Of a stretch of 64,000 nt of DNA, positions 8,502 through 18,327 are shown in pieces (positions within the stretch are counted from its first letter, which is position 1; each line of letters opens with the position of its first letter). The notes beneath the pieces are model-generated. The model did no database searches. It was not told the DNA's origin and saw only the letters and a list, made by a program, of their open reading frames with translations. The position numbers and the translations under genes were made by a program. Source of the stretch: Poindextera sp035294785 (GTDB lineage Bacteria > Pseudomonadota > Alphaproteobacteria > Caulobacterales > Caulobacteraceae); assembly GCA_035294785.1 (NCBI GenBank), contig DATGKF010000038.1, positions 4,168 through 68,167 of the forward strand, given 5' to 3'.

Positions 8502-9554
8502 ATGGACGAAGCGCCGCCTCCGCCGCCAACCGAAGACGACAGCTTCGCGCTCGCCCGCCGCGTGGTCGAGGACATGGCCCGCCGCGGCATCCCGCCGACG
8601 CCGCTCAACTACGAACTGATCACCTATGCGCTGACCGATCCGCGCGGCGATCTGGCGATGGAAATCGACCTCCTGATCGCCTCGGGCGACACGCTCACGG
8701 ACCTCGCGGCGGAGGCGCTGGCGGCGAATTTCGTTCCCAAGGCCAAGCTCGAGGAAGAGCTGCGCAACGCCGGCGACCAGCTGAACCGCGAAATCGCCTC
8801 GGTCTCGGAAGCGATCAAGCAGGCGCACGCCACCAGCGAACACTTCGGCGAGACGCTCGCCGGCGCCGGCCGCGAACTCTCCGCCCCGGTCGCGGCGGCC
8901 GATCTCGACAAGCTGGTCGAGACGCTGGCGGTGGCGACCCGCGACGTGCAGGCCGAAAACCGCTCGCTGGAAGAGCGGCTGAACGAGGCGACCGCCGAGG
9001 TGAGCCGGCTGCGCGAGCGGCTGGACGTCGTGCGCCGCGAAGCCAGCATCGACGACCTCACCAAGCTCTCCAACCGCAAGGCTTTCAACGAGGTGCTGGC
9101 CGACGCCTGCCTCAACGCCGACGCCAAGGGCGAGCCGCTGACGCTCGCTTTCCTCGACATCGACCACTTCAAGCAATTCAACGACACCTGGGGCCACCAG
9201 ACCGGCGATCAGGTGCTGCGCTTCGTCGCCAGCATCATCGGCAAGGTGGCGAGCGAGCCGCGGTTCGCGGCCCGCTACGGCGGCGAGGAGTTCGCCATCA
9301 TCTTTCCCGGCGAACGGGCGGACGAAGTGGAGACGACGCTGGAGTCGATCCGCGGCGAAGTCTGCGCCCGCAGCCTGAGGCGCCGCTCGACCAACGAAGA
9401 TCTGGGCGCCGTGACCGTTTCAGCGGGCCTGGCGCAATTGCATTTCGGCGAGGAGCCGCAGGCTCTGCTCGAGCGCGCGGACGAGGCGCTCTATGCCTCG
9501 AAGCGCACCGGCCGCAACCGCGTCACCGCCCACGCGATTCCCGACGCGGCCTAA
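8502..9554 (+). CDS. Diguanylate cyclase (GGDEF domain), cytoplasmic
   Basis: A 350-residue protein that should make cyclic-di-GMP from two GTP. The C-terminal GGDEF domain (about residues 185-345) has an intact active site, RYGGEEF, with DIDHFKQFND before it. The usual allosteric inhibition site (RxxD five residues before GGEEF) reads SEPR here, so product inhibition through the I-site is probably absent. The N-terminal half has no membrane span and contains a heptad-like stretch (about residues 140-185) just before the GGDEF domain, consistent with dimerisation. It ends 4 bases inside the convergent gene (CTAA overlap). Confidence 0.92.
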   Translation: MDEAPPPPPTEDDSFALARRVVEDMARRGIPPTPLNYELITYALTDPRGDLAMEIDLLIASGDTLTDLAAEALAANFVPKAKLEEELRNAGDQLNREIASVSEAIKQAHATSEHFGETLAGAGRELSAPVAAADLDKLVETLAVATRDVQAENRSLEERLNEATAEVSRLRERLDVVRREASIDDLTKLSNRKAFNEVLADACLNADAKGEPLTLAFLDIDHFKQFNDTWGHQTGDQVLRFVASIIGKVASEPRFAARYGGEEFAIIFPGERADEVETTLESIRGEVCARSLRRRSTNEDLGAVTVSAGLAQLHFGEEPQALLERADEALYASKRTGRNRVTAHAIPDAA

Positions 9555-10309
9555 AGCTCTGTCTCAGCCAGCGTCTTCGCCGCCTCGTCGAAGGCGCGCC
9601 AGGCCGTGTAGGCCAGGCCGCCCCCGACGCTGATCCGCCGCACGCCAATGTCGGCCAGCTGCTTGGCCGGCAGATCCGGTCGGAGGATGACGTTGACGGG
9701 CCTGGGCGCCAGCGCCTTGACGATCGCCGCCACATCCTCAGCCGTGCGCACGCCCGCCGGGAAGAGGCAGTCCGAGCCCGCCTCGGCGTAGGCTTCAAGG
9801 CGGCTGATCACGGTCGCCAGGTCAGCCTCGCCGACCAGATAGCCCTCGCACCGCCCGACCAGCAGCATGCGGCTCTGGTCCTGGTCGATCGCCGCCCGCG
9901 CCGCCTTCACCCGCTCGACTGCAAGATCGACCGGCAGGAGTCCCGGCTGCTCGCCGCCGATGACGCGATCCTCGATCGAGAGACCGGCGAGGCCGGTGGC
10001 GGCGGCAAGGCGCACGTTCGCGGCCACCCCCTCGGGCTCGACGGCGAATCCGCCCTCGAAGTCGGCGTTGAGCGGAATGTCGGTGGCGGCGGCGACCTCG
10101 GTCAGGTGGGCGAGCAGCTGGTCGCGCTCGATGCCGTAGTCCGGGCGCCCGATCCAGCGGGCGAAGCCGCTGCTGGTGGACGCGATCGCCTTGAACCCCA
10201 GCGATTGGAGGTGCAGCGCGCTCCCGACGTCCCAGGGGTTGGGAATGATGAAGCAGCCGCTCTCGTGCAGGCGGTGGAAGGCTTGGCGCTTTTCAGCGGG
10301 TGTTGGCAT
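9551..10309 (-). CDS. Isocitrate lyase / PEP mutase family protein
   Basis: A 252-residue TIM-barrel enzyme of the PEP mutase/isocitrate lyase superfamily, which forms or breaks C-C or C-P bonds in 2-oxo acids. Family signatures are SGFARWIGRPDYG near the N-terminus, the metal-site NADFEGGF and the GLSIEDR motif. The KKCGH loop needed by true isocitrate lyases is absent, so this is not AceA. It belongs to the oxaloacetate-hydrolase/2-methylisocitrate-lyase-like group whose in vivo reactions are mostly undefined. It is convergent with the diguanylate cyclase gene. Confidence 0.85.
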   Translation of the reverse strand: MPTPAEKRQAFHRLHESGCFIIPNPWDVGSALHLQSLGFKAIASTSSGFARWIGRPDYGIERDQLLAHLTEVAAATDIPLNADFEGGFAVEPEGVAANVRLAAATGLAGLSIEDRVIGGEQPGLLPVDLAVERVKAARAAIDQDQSRMLLVGRCEGYLVGEADLATVISRLEAYAEAGSDCLFPAGVRTAEDVAAIVKALAPRPVNVILRPDLPAKQLADIGVRRISVGGGLAYTAWRAFDEAAKTLAETEL

Positions 10310-10391
10310 AGCGACCGTCCTTGGTGGAAACGCGGACCTCGCTATAGCGCGCCGACGGCTTGAAATCTGGCAGGAAGCGGACGCCGACGAC

Positions 10392-10784
10392 CTATGCGTC
10401 GCGCGCGGCGGCCGGCTCGATGGTGACGCTCTCGCCGCAGCCGCAGGCGTCGGTCTCGTTCGGATTGTGGAAGACGAACTTGGCCGAGAGGCGCGTCGTC
10501 TCGTAGTCGATCTCCGAGCCGAGCAGGAAGAGCACCGCCTTGGGCTCGATGAGGATGGTGACGCCCTTATCCTCGACGACCTCGTCGAGCGGCGCGGCGG
10601 CCTCGGCGTATTCGACCACGTACTCCTGGCCGGCGCAGCCGCCGTTCTTCACGCCCACGCGCAAGCCGACGTAGCCGCCGTCGGCGCGGCCCAGGATCTC
10701 GCGCACGCGCGTCGCGGCGCGCTCGGTGAGCGTGACGACTTTCGGCCGCGGACGGCGCAGGCGTGTTGGGGCGATCTGATCCAT
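10392..10784 (-). CDS. sufA: A-type iron-sulfur carrier protein
   Basis: A 130-residue A-type carrier that receives Fe-S clusters from the SufBCD scaffold and passes them to apo-proteins. The three cluster-binding cysteines are visible: one in KNGGCAGQEY and the C-terminal pair in DACGCGES. About 25 residues precede the domain. Its ATG overlaps the stop of sufT (TGATG), so translation is probably coupled. It is the last gene of the iscR-suf operon. Confidence 0.93.
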   Translation of the reverse strand: MDQIAPTRLRRPRPKVVTLTERAATRVREILGRADGGYVGLRVGVKNGGCAGQEYVVEYAEAAAPLDEVVEDKGVTILIEPKAVLFLLGSEIDYETTRLSAKFVFHNPNETDACGCGESVTIEPAAARDA

Positions 10785-11143
10785 CAGAACATATTCAGTT
10801 GCAGCTTGGCTTCATCAGACATCCGCGACGGATCCCAGGGCGGATCGAAGATCACGTTGACGGTGCAGGACTTGATGCCGTCGATCTCCATGACCGCGTC
10901 CTCGACCCAGCCGGGCATGTCGCCGGCGACCGGGCACCCCGGCGCGGTGAGCGTCATGTCGATGGCCACGTCCTTCTCGTCGGACACGTCGACCCGGTAG
11001 ATCAGCCCAAGCTCGTAGATGTCGACCGGGATCTCCGGGTCGAACACGGTCTTGAGCTTGTCGACCAACTGGTCGGTCAGCGCGTCCAGCTCTTGCTGGC
11101 TGAGCGCCTGGGCTTCGGTCGTGTCGAGTCGGGCGTCGTCCAT
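10784..11143 (-). CDS. sufT: SUF-associated DUF59/MIP18 family protein
   Basis: A 119-residue DUF59 protein, a family with a maturation role in Fe-S cluster delivery. Core signatures are TVFDPEIPVDIYELGLIY and the conserved MTLTAPGCPVAGDMP with the single conserved Cys. It lies 11 bases after sufS and overlaps sufA by one base. Confidence 0.9.
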   Translation of the reverse strand: MDDARLDTTEAQALSQQELDALTDQLVDKLKTVFDPEIPVDIYELGLIYRVDVSDEKDVAIDMTLTAPGCPVAGDMPGWVEDAVMEIDGIKSCTVNVIFDPPWDPSRMSDEAKLQLNMF

Positions 11144-11154
11144 GATTCCTGAGC

Positions 11155-12372
11155 TTACGCGAAAAAGCTTTGGGCTTTGACAAGGGCGTCGGCGAACGCG
11201 TCCGCCTCGGCCTCGGTGTTATATAGGGCGAACGAGGCGCGCGCGCTCGCGGTGACGCCGAAGCGGCGCATCAGCGGCTCGGCGCAGTGTGTCCCGCCAC
11301 GGACGGCGACGCCGGACTGATCGAGCAGCTGGGCGATGTCGTGGGGGTGCGCGCCGGCGACGTTGAAGGCGAATATCGCCCCCTTGCCCGGCGCGGTCCC
11401 GAGTTCGGTGAGCCAGTTCACACCGTTCAGGCGCGCCTTGACGCGGTCGTAGAGCGCCCTTTCGTGGACGGCGATGGCGGCGCGATCGTGCTGCTCCAGC
11501 CAGCCGATGGCCGCGCCCAGGCCGATCGCTTCGATGATCGGCGGCGTCCCGGCTTCGAACCGATACGGCAGCTCGCCGTAGGTGATGTCGTCCTTGGTCA
11601 CGTAGCCGATCATCTCGCCCCCGCCCTGGTACGGCGGCAGCTTGGCCAGATATTCGGCCTTGCCGTAGAGGACCCCGATGCCGGTCGGGCCATAGAGCTT
11701 GTGGCCGGTGAACGCGTAGAAATCGACGCCGAGCGCCCGCACGTCGACCGGCGTGTGCACGACGGCCTGGCAGCCGTCCAACAGCACCGGCGCGCCCCAC
11801 GCATGCGCCATGGCGATCACCTCGGCGACCGGATTGATCGTGCCGAGCACGTTCGACATGTGGGTCAGCGCCACCATGTGCGTGCGCGGGCCGATCAGGG
11901 TCTCCAGCGCCGCCAGGTCGAGCCGGCCGTCGTCGGTGACGGGGGCGAACCGCAGCACCACGCCCTTGCGCTCGCGCAGGAAGTGCCATGGAACGATGTT
12001 GGCGTGGTGCTCCATCTCGGTGAGCACGATCTCGTCGCCGGCCTTGAGGCCGAGCCCAATCGAGGATGCGACGAGGTTGATCGCTTCCGTGCCGCCCTTG
12101 GTGAAGACGATCTCCGCCGCGCTCCCGGCGTTCAGCAGCCGGCGGACGCTCTCGCGGGCGCCCTCGTAGGCCTCGGTGGTCTCGTTCGCCATCGTATGCA
12201 GGCCGCGGTGGACGTTGGCGTAGGAGGTCTCCATGACCCGCACCATCGCCTCGATCACCGCGCGCGGCTTCTGCGCCGAGGCGGCGTTGTCCAGATAGAC
12301 CAACGGCCGCCCGTTCACCTCGCGGCTGAGGATCGGGAACTCGTCGCGGACCGTTTCGGGGTCGAAGCTCAC
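11155..12372 (-). CDS. sufS: Group II cysteine desulfurase
   Basis: A 405-residue PLP enzyme that strips sulfur from cysteine and feeds it to SufBCD. The start is GTG at 12372, overlapping the sufD stop as GTGA; the longer open frame upstream is only a shadow through sufD. Visible features: PLP-Lys in FTGHKLYGPTG, the conserved cofactor region LDGCQAVVHTPVD, and the persulfide Cys in RGGTHCAEPLM. The short active-site loop and RxGTHCA context mark a SufS/CsdA-type enzyme rather than IscS. No sufE is seen in this operon. Confidence 0.95.
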   Translation of the reverse strand: MSFDPETVRDEFPILSREVNGRPLVYLDNAASAQKPRAVIEAMVRVMETSYANVHRGLHTMANETTEAYEGARESVRRLLNAGSAAEIVFTKGGTEAINLVASSIGLGLKAGDEIVLTEMEHHANIVPWHFLRERKGVVLRFAPVTDDGRLDLAALETLIGPRTHMVALTHMSNVLGTINPVAEVIAMAHAWGAPVLLDGCQAVVHTPVDVRALGVDFYAFTGHKLYGPTGIGVLYGKAEYLAKLPPYQGGGEMIGYVTKDDITYGELPYRFEAGTPPIIEAIGLGAAIGWLEQHDRAAIAVHERALYDRVKARLNGVNWLTELGTAPGKGAIFAFNVAGAHPHDIAQLLDQSGVAVRGGTHCAEPLMRRFGVTASARASFALYNTEAEADAFADALVKAQSFFA

Positions 12373-13439
12373 GGCGCGCTCCTGAGCCGCTCGGCGGCCC
12401 AGGCCTGAGCAACCTCGCGGGCGCCATCGTGTTCGATGCGGTCGATCACTTCGCCGACGAAGGCCTCGGTCAGCAGCGCCCGCGCCTCGGCGTCCGGCAC
12501 GCCGCGCTGGCGGATGTAGAACAGCGCCTCTTCGTCCAGTGCGCCGACGGTGTTTCCGTGGCTGCAGGCGACGTCGTCGGCGTAGATTTCGAGCTCGGGC
12601 TTGGCGTCCACCTCGGCGCGCTCGGAGAGGATGAGCGCATGGTGGCCCATGCGGGCGTCGGTCCCGTCGGCGCCGCGCGCCACGACGATCCGCCCCTGGA
12701 AGACGCCGCGCGCCTGGTCGCGCACGCAGCCCTTGGTGAGTTGGGCGACGGCGCCGTCTCGGTCGACGAGGTCGACGACGGTGGTGATGTCGGCATGGCG
12801 CTGGTCGCTCAGCACGTAGGCGCCGTCCAGCCGCGCCGCAGCGCCGCGACCGTGGTGGTCGATGCGAGTCTCCGTCCGCTGCCGCTTCGCCCCGTCCGTG
12901 AGCACGGTCTGAGCGAACGCCGCGCCTTCGCCGAGGCGCACGTGGGCGAAGGAAACCGAGATCGCATCGGCCCGATCGGCGACCAGCACGATGCGCTCGA
13001 GGCTGGCACCCGCCCGAACGTCGATGTCGAGGTCGATCTCGCGCACGTAGCCGTCGTCGAGCCCCTCGTGGCTCTCGAGAAGCACCGCGTGCGCGCCGGG
13101 CGCCACAACGATGGTCGCGCCGGCGGCGTGCGCCCCGGCCCCCTTGGCGACGAAGCGCAGAGCCAGCGACACCGGCTGCTCGCTGGACTGCAGCGTGATG
13201 TGCTGGCGCTCGCCGTTGATCGTGACCATGGCGCGGTCGGCGGCGGCGGCGAACGGGCCGGGACCGACGAGCCCGTCGTAGCGGCGAAGCGGCCCCTTCG
13301 CCGGATCGCCGGCGACGCGATCGGAGGCGGGCGGCAACGCGCGGAGCAGGCCGCGCAAGTCCGTCCACTTCCAGTCCTCGTCGCGACGGGATGGCAGCTC
13401 GGCGAGGTCGCCGGTCTTGATGGCGCTCGCCAAGCTCAT
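12369..13439 (-). CDS. sufD: Fe-S assembly scaffold protein SufD
   Basis: A 356-residue SufD partner of SufB in the SufBC2D scaffold. The beta-helix core carries the family motif CSHGNTVGALDEEALFYIRQRGV, followed by EAFVGEVIDRIEHD. The N-terminal half is much less conserved, as usual in SufD. ATGA overlap with sufC and GTGA overlap with sufS suggest coupled translation of the complex. Confidence 0.93.
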   Translation of the reverse strand: MSLASAIKTGDLAELPSRRDEDWKWTDLRGLLRALPPASDRVAGDPAKGPLRRYDGLVGPGPFAAAADRAMVTINGERQHITLQSSEQPVSLALRFVAKGAGAHAAGATIVVAPGAHAVLLESHEGLDDGYVREIDLDIDVRAGASLERIVLVADRADAISVSFAHVRLGEGAAFAQTVLTDGAKRQRTETRIDHHGRGAAARLDGAYVLSDQRHADITTVVDLVDRDGAVAQLTKGCVRDQARGVFQGRIVVARGADGTDARMGHHALILSERAEVDAKPELEIYADDVACSHGNTVGALDEEALFYIRQRGVPDAEARALLTEAFVGEVIDRIEHDGAREVAQAWAAERLRSAP

Positions 13440-14224
13440 CCGCCTCCGCTCCCTGCGAGCGCTGCGGCGGAGAGGTCCGCTGGGGCCTTCGCGTACTTGT
13501 CGTAGCCTTCGCGCTCGAGCTCATGGGCGAGTTCGGGGCCGCCGGAGGCGGCGATGCGGCCGGCGGCGAGAACGTGCACGCGGTCGGGGCGGATGTAGTC
13601 GAGCAGGCGCTGGTAGTGGGTGATGATCAGCATGCCCCGGTCCGGCGCGCGGGCGGCGTTCACGCCGTCGGCGACGACCTTCAGCGCGTCGATGTCGAGG
13701 CCGGAGTCGGTCTCGTCGAGGATGAGCAGGCGCGGGGCGAACAACGCCATCTGGAAGATCTCCATCCGCTTCTTCTCGCCGCCGGAGAAGCCGACGTTCA
13801 GCGGACGGCGGAGCATCTCGAAGTCGATCTTCAAGGCCGCGGCCTTCTCGCGGGCGAGCCTGAGGAAGTCCGGCGCGCCGACCTCGCTCTCGCCGCGGGC
13901 CTTGCGCTGGGCGTTCAGCGCCGTGCGCAGGAACGTCAGCCCCGGCACGCCGGGCAGCTCCAGCGGGTACTGGAAGGAGAGGAAGACGCCTTTGGCCGCG
14001 CGTTCCTCCGGAGCCATCGCCAGCAAGTTCTCGCCGTCGTAGGTCGCCGCGCCGGCCGTGACCTCGTAACCGGGCCGTCCCGCGAGCGCGTAGGCCAGCG
14101 TGGACTTGCCGGCGCCGTTCGGCCCCATGACGGCGTGCACCTCGCCGGCGGGGAGATCGAGCGTGAGCCCCTTGATGATCTCCGCCTCGCCGACGCGGAC
14201 GTGCAGATCGTTGATCGTAAGCAT
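13436..14224 (-). CDS. sufC: Fe-S assembly ATPase SufC
   Basis: A 262-residue cytosolic ABC-type ATPase that drives cluster building on SufBD. Walker A is GPNGAGKST, the signature is the SufC-type VGFSGGEKKRMEI, Walker B is LLILDETDSGLDIDAL, and the switch His is in IITHYQRLL. It starts inside the stop of the glyoxalase-fold gene (TGATG). Confidence 0.96.
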   Translation of the reverse strand: MLTINDLHVRVGEAEIIKGLTLDLPAGEVHAVMGPNGAGKSTLAYALAGRPGYEVTAGAATYDGENLLAMAPEERAAKGVFLSFQYPLELPGVPGLTFLRTALNAQRKARGESEVGAPDFLRLAREKAAALKIDFEMLRRPLNVGFSGGEKKRMEIFQMALFAPRLLILDETDSGLDIDALKVVADGVNAARAPDRGMLIITHYQRLLDYIRPDRVHVLAAGRIAASGGPELAHELEREGYDKYAKAPADLSAAALAGSGGG

Positions 14225-14598
14225 CAGACTGAGTCCTCCAGGGGCTTGAGGAACTCCAGCCGGTTGCCGAAGGGGTCGTAGATGTAGATGCGCTCGTGCC
14301 CCGCCAAGAGGTCGTCGTCGACCACCTCGTAGCCTGCGGCGCGGGCGCGCTTGGCAAGGCCCTGGACGTCGTCGACGCGGAAGGCGATGTGGGCCTTTTT
14401 CGCCGGCGAAAACGGCGTCTCGACGCCGCAGTGCACCTTCACCCGCGCGCTCTCGAACCAGCAGCCGCCGCGCTTGGCGAGCTCCGGCGGCTTCGGCTGT
14501 TCGGGCAGGCCGAGGAGATCGCGATAAAACGCCCGCGCCCTCGCCTCCTCGCCGGCCGGCATCGCCACCTGGGCGTGATCTATGGTCTCGAGGGTCAT
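14224..14598 (-). CDS. Glyoxalase/bleomycin-resistance (VOC) fold protein inside the suf operon
   Basis: A 124-residue single-module VOC protein. The two beta-alpha-beta-beta-beta repeats are visible: DHAQVAMPAGEEARARAFYRDLLGL, then HIAFRVDDVQGLAKRARAAG ending in IYDPFGNRLEFL. Potential metal ligands are His near residue 8 (DHAQV), the His in AHIAFRV and the C-terminal Glu. The function is unknown; family members include glyoxalases, dioxygenases and antibiotic-binding proteins. It overlaps the cupin gene by four bases and sufC by one, so it is translated as part of the Fe-S operon. Confidence 0.85.
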   Translation of the reverse strand: MTLETIDHAQVAMPAGEEARARAFYRDLLGLPEQPKPPELAKRGGCWFESARVKVHCGVETPFSPAKKAHIAFRVDDVQGLAKRARAAGYEVVDDDLLAGHERIYIYDPFGNRLEFLKPLEDSV

Positions 14599-15121
14599 GC
14601 GCCCGGCTCTTCCCGAAGAAGCCTCTCCGGGTCCTCCCGGCGGGTCTGAGGCGTCAGCACGCCACGCCCGTAGTAGGTCGCTGACGTGTAGATGTTTCCG
14701 CGCGTCCCGATGATGACGCTGGTGGGGCCCTCCTCGCTTTCGACCACGTCGGCGTCACCGATGTTCGAGAAACCGAGATACTTCAGGTCTTCGGAGCCGG
14801 TGTTGACGATCTGATGGTGCTTCCCGCCGGCGGGCGCGCCCAGGCAATCGCCCGGCCCAACCGGCAGGCGGTCTTTGCCAATTCGGTACTCGCCCGTGCC
14901 CGACAGGATGAAGAACATCTCGTCGCACCCATGGTGCCGGTGCGCGCCGAACGCCGATTTGCCGGGCGGGACGACGTGCAACATACAGCCGAGGCGGTAA
15001 AAGCCGAGGGCGCGCCCGATCTCGCCGAACTGCGCTGCGTAACGGCCACTCTCCTGCCTCTCCGGCGCCAGTTCGTGCAGTTGCAGGTCGGCGAGGTTGA
15101 CCACGGCCTTGGGTTCTTCGC

Positions 15122-15125
<4 letters not shown>
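14595..15125 (-). CDS. Cupin-domain protein inside the suf operon
   Basis: A 176-residue small cupin. The metal-binding motif is visible in HRHHGCDEMFFILSGTGEYRIG (His, His, Glu) and the second motif in GGKHHQIVNTG. It begins with GTG overlapping the sufB stop (GTGA) and ends overlapping the VOC gene, so it is embedded between sufB and sufC. The reaction is unknown; related cupins are isomerases, oxygenases or sensors. Its position suggests an accessory role in iron or sulfur handling, but that is inference. Confidence 0.85.
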
Positions 15126-16588
<1,463 letters not shown>

Positions 16589-16597
16589 CGGGCGCCC

Positions 16598-17737
16598 CTA
16601 CGCCGCTCGCCGGCGGAGCGCGAACCGCGCCTGCACCGCGAGCCAGGTCTCGGTGAACCGCCGCCAGTCGGCCTCGGTCGTCGCCCAGCCGCCGCTGACG
16701 CGGATGGCGGTGTTGGCCGCGGCGCCGAAACCCATGGACTGCAGCACGCGGCTGGGCGCGACCTTGCCCGACGAGCAAGCGGCGCCGGCCGAGACCATGA
16801 CGCCCTCGAGATCGAGCGCCATCACCTGCTTTTCGGAGTCGAAGCCGTCGGTGGCGAAGCAGAGGACGGCGGGGAGCCGCGGCGCATTCGCGCCGAACAC
16901 GGTCACGCCGGCGACCCCGGCCACGCGCGCCTGCGCGGCGTCGCGCCAGGCGGCCTGACGAGCGGCCAGATCGAGCTCGGCCATCGCAACGGCCGCCGCC
17001 GCGCCGAAACCGGCGATGCCGGCGAGGTTTTCCGTGCCGGCGCGGCGGCCGCGCTCCTGGCCGCCGCCGTGCTGGCGGCGGGAGAGGACGGCGTTCTTGC
17101 TGGCGACCAGGGCTCCGACGCCTTGCGGACCGCCGAGCTTGTGGGCTGAAAGCGAAAGGGTGTCCGCGCCGAGACTGGCGAAGTCGACAGGGATCTTGCC
17201 GGCCGCCTGCACGGCGTCGACGTGCAGCTTGCCGCCGGCCGCGTGGATGACTTCAGCCGCCGCAGCGACCGGCTGGATGACGCCGGTTTCGTTGTTGGCC
17301 AGCGAGAGGACGGCGAAGATCGGCCCGTCATTGGCCTTCCAGCCCTTGAGGCGCTCGGTCAGCCAATCCAGGTCGGCGGTTCCGTCGGGCGTCATGGCCC
17401 AGCCCTCGACCATCAGGCCGCTGGCGAGCGCGGTCTGCATGGCGCTGGCGTGCTCGGCCAGGGCGACGAGCGGCCGGCGAACGCCGCCGGCAAAAGCGCT
17501 GTCGATGGAGAGCGCGTTGGCTTCGGTGCCACCGCTGGTGAAGGTCACGGCGTCAGCGGGCGCGCCGACGAGCGCCGCGACCTCCCCCCGCGCCCGCTCG
17601 ATCGCCGCGCGCGCCAGGCGCCCAGCCGCGTGCACCGAGGAGGGATTGCCGCCGATGGCGAGCGCGCAGGCCGCGGCGTCCGCCGCCTGCGGGCGGATCG
17701 GGGCGGTGGCGTTGTAGTCGAGGTAGACGGCGCTCAT
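16598..17737 (-). CDS. NifS/IscS-type cysteine desulfurase
   Basis: A 379-residue PLP-dependent cysteine desulfurase of the group I type. PLP-Lys lies in LSLSAHKLGGPQGVG, the cofactor-binding region in KLHVDAVQAAGKIPVD, and the catalytic Cys in a long loop, GAACSSGKV. It is distinct from sufS in the same operon; alphaproteobacterial iscR-suf operons often carry both. Its ATG overlaps the iscR stop (ATGA). Confidence 0.93.
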   Translation of the reverse strand: MSAVYLDYNATAPIRPQAADAAACALAIGGNPSSVHAAGRLARAAIERARGEVAALVGAPADAVTFTSGGTEANALSIDSAFAGGVRRPLVALAEHASAMQTALASGLMVEGWAMTPDGTADLDWLTERLKGWKANDGPIFAVLSLANNETGVIQPVAAAAEVIHAAGGKLHVDAVQAAGKIPVDFASLGADTLSLSAHKLGGPQGVGALVASKNAVLSRRQHGGGQERGRRAGTENLAGIAGFGAAAAVAMAELDLAARQAAWRDAAQARVAGVAGVTVFGANAPRLPAVLCFATDGFDSEKQVMALDLEGVMVSAGAACSSGKVAPSRVLQSMGFGAAANTAIRVSGGWATTEADWRRFTETWLAVQARFALRRRAA

Positions 17738-18177
17738 GCAGCCCTCGCGGGGCGCTCGGCGCCCAATCGGCCGGCGATGACGTCGGCGAGCGAGACGCTG
17801 GCGAAGTAGTCTTCGATGCGCCGGCCGGTCTCTTCCCAGAGGGCGTGGGTGAGGCAGCGTTCACCGCCGCGCATGCAGCCGATGAGGGCGTCGCTGCCGG
17901 CGCAGCGTGTCGCGCGCAACGGCTCGTCGACAGCCGTCACCACATCCGCAATCGAGGTCGCGTCCGCCGTCCGCGCGAGGCGATAGCCGCCGCCAGGGCC
18001 GCGGGCGCTGACGACGAGGCCACGCCGTCTGAGGCGAGCGAACAGTTGCTCCAGATAGGGCAGCGAGAGCTGTTGGCGCTCGGCGATCTCGGCCAGGGTC
18101 ACGGGCCGCTCGTCGCCGTGTCCGGCGAGGTCGGTCATCGCCATCACCGCATAGCGGCCCTTGGTCGAAAGCTTCAT
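17734..18177 (-). CDS. iscR: Rrf2-family Fe-S cluster regulator
   Basis: A 147-residue winged-helix regulator that senses Fe-S status through a bound cluster. I start at MKLSTKGRYAVMA (18177), the canonical Rrf2 start, rather than at the longer open frame. The recognition helix region (LSLPYLEQLFARLRRRGLV) and wing (GPGGGYRLA) are clear. Three cysteines sit at about positions 92-109, in TRCAGSD, LIGCMRG and ERCLTHALW; the C-x8-C-x6-C spacing is wider than in E. coli IscR (C-x5-C-x5-C). It is first in the suf operon, downstream of a promoter covered by an IscR-like operator. Confidence 0.92.
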   Translation of the reverse strand: MKLSTKGRYAVMAMTDLAGHGDERPVTLAEIAERQQLSLPYLEQLFARLRRRGLVVSARGPGGGYRLARTADATSIADVVTAVDEPLRATRCAGSDALIGCMRGGERCLTHALWEETGRRIEDYFASVSLADVIAGRLGAERPARAA

Positions 18178-18273
18178 CGCCGGACCTTTCCCGGCGTTGG
18201 AGAAATCGCGCGCATCGGAATTCGCCTGTGCTAAGACCGCCGCCGGCTTTCGGGCGGCCGCCTGCTCTGGCGT

Positions 18274-18306
18274 CATCTAGGAAGACCAACTAAATGAGTC
18301 AAGAAT
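18274..18306 (-). promoter_or_regulatory. iscR-suf promoter with overlapping IscR-type operator
   Basis: On the minus strand a -35 TTGACT (18302-18297) and a -10 TAGATG (18279-18274) are separated by exactly 17 bases. The 25-bp stretch 18282-18306 matches the E. coli type 1 IscR palindrome at 19 of 25 positions by eye, including GACT and AGT half-site cores. It covers the -35 and spacer, so a bound repressor would block polymerase. A leader of roughly 90 bases separates the predicted start from iscR. Confidence 0.75.
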
Positions 18307-18327
18307 TCGAGGCGGCCGGGAGACGAA

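Noticed and set aside
11155..13524. A single 789-codon frame suggesting a SufS fusion
   Set aside because: The first half is an out-of-frame reading of sufD. The true sufS starts at GTG 12372 with a GTGA overlap.
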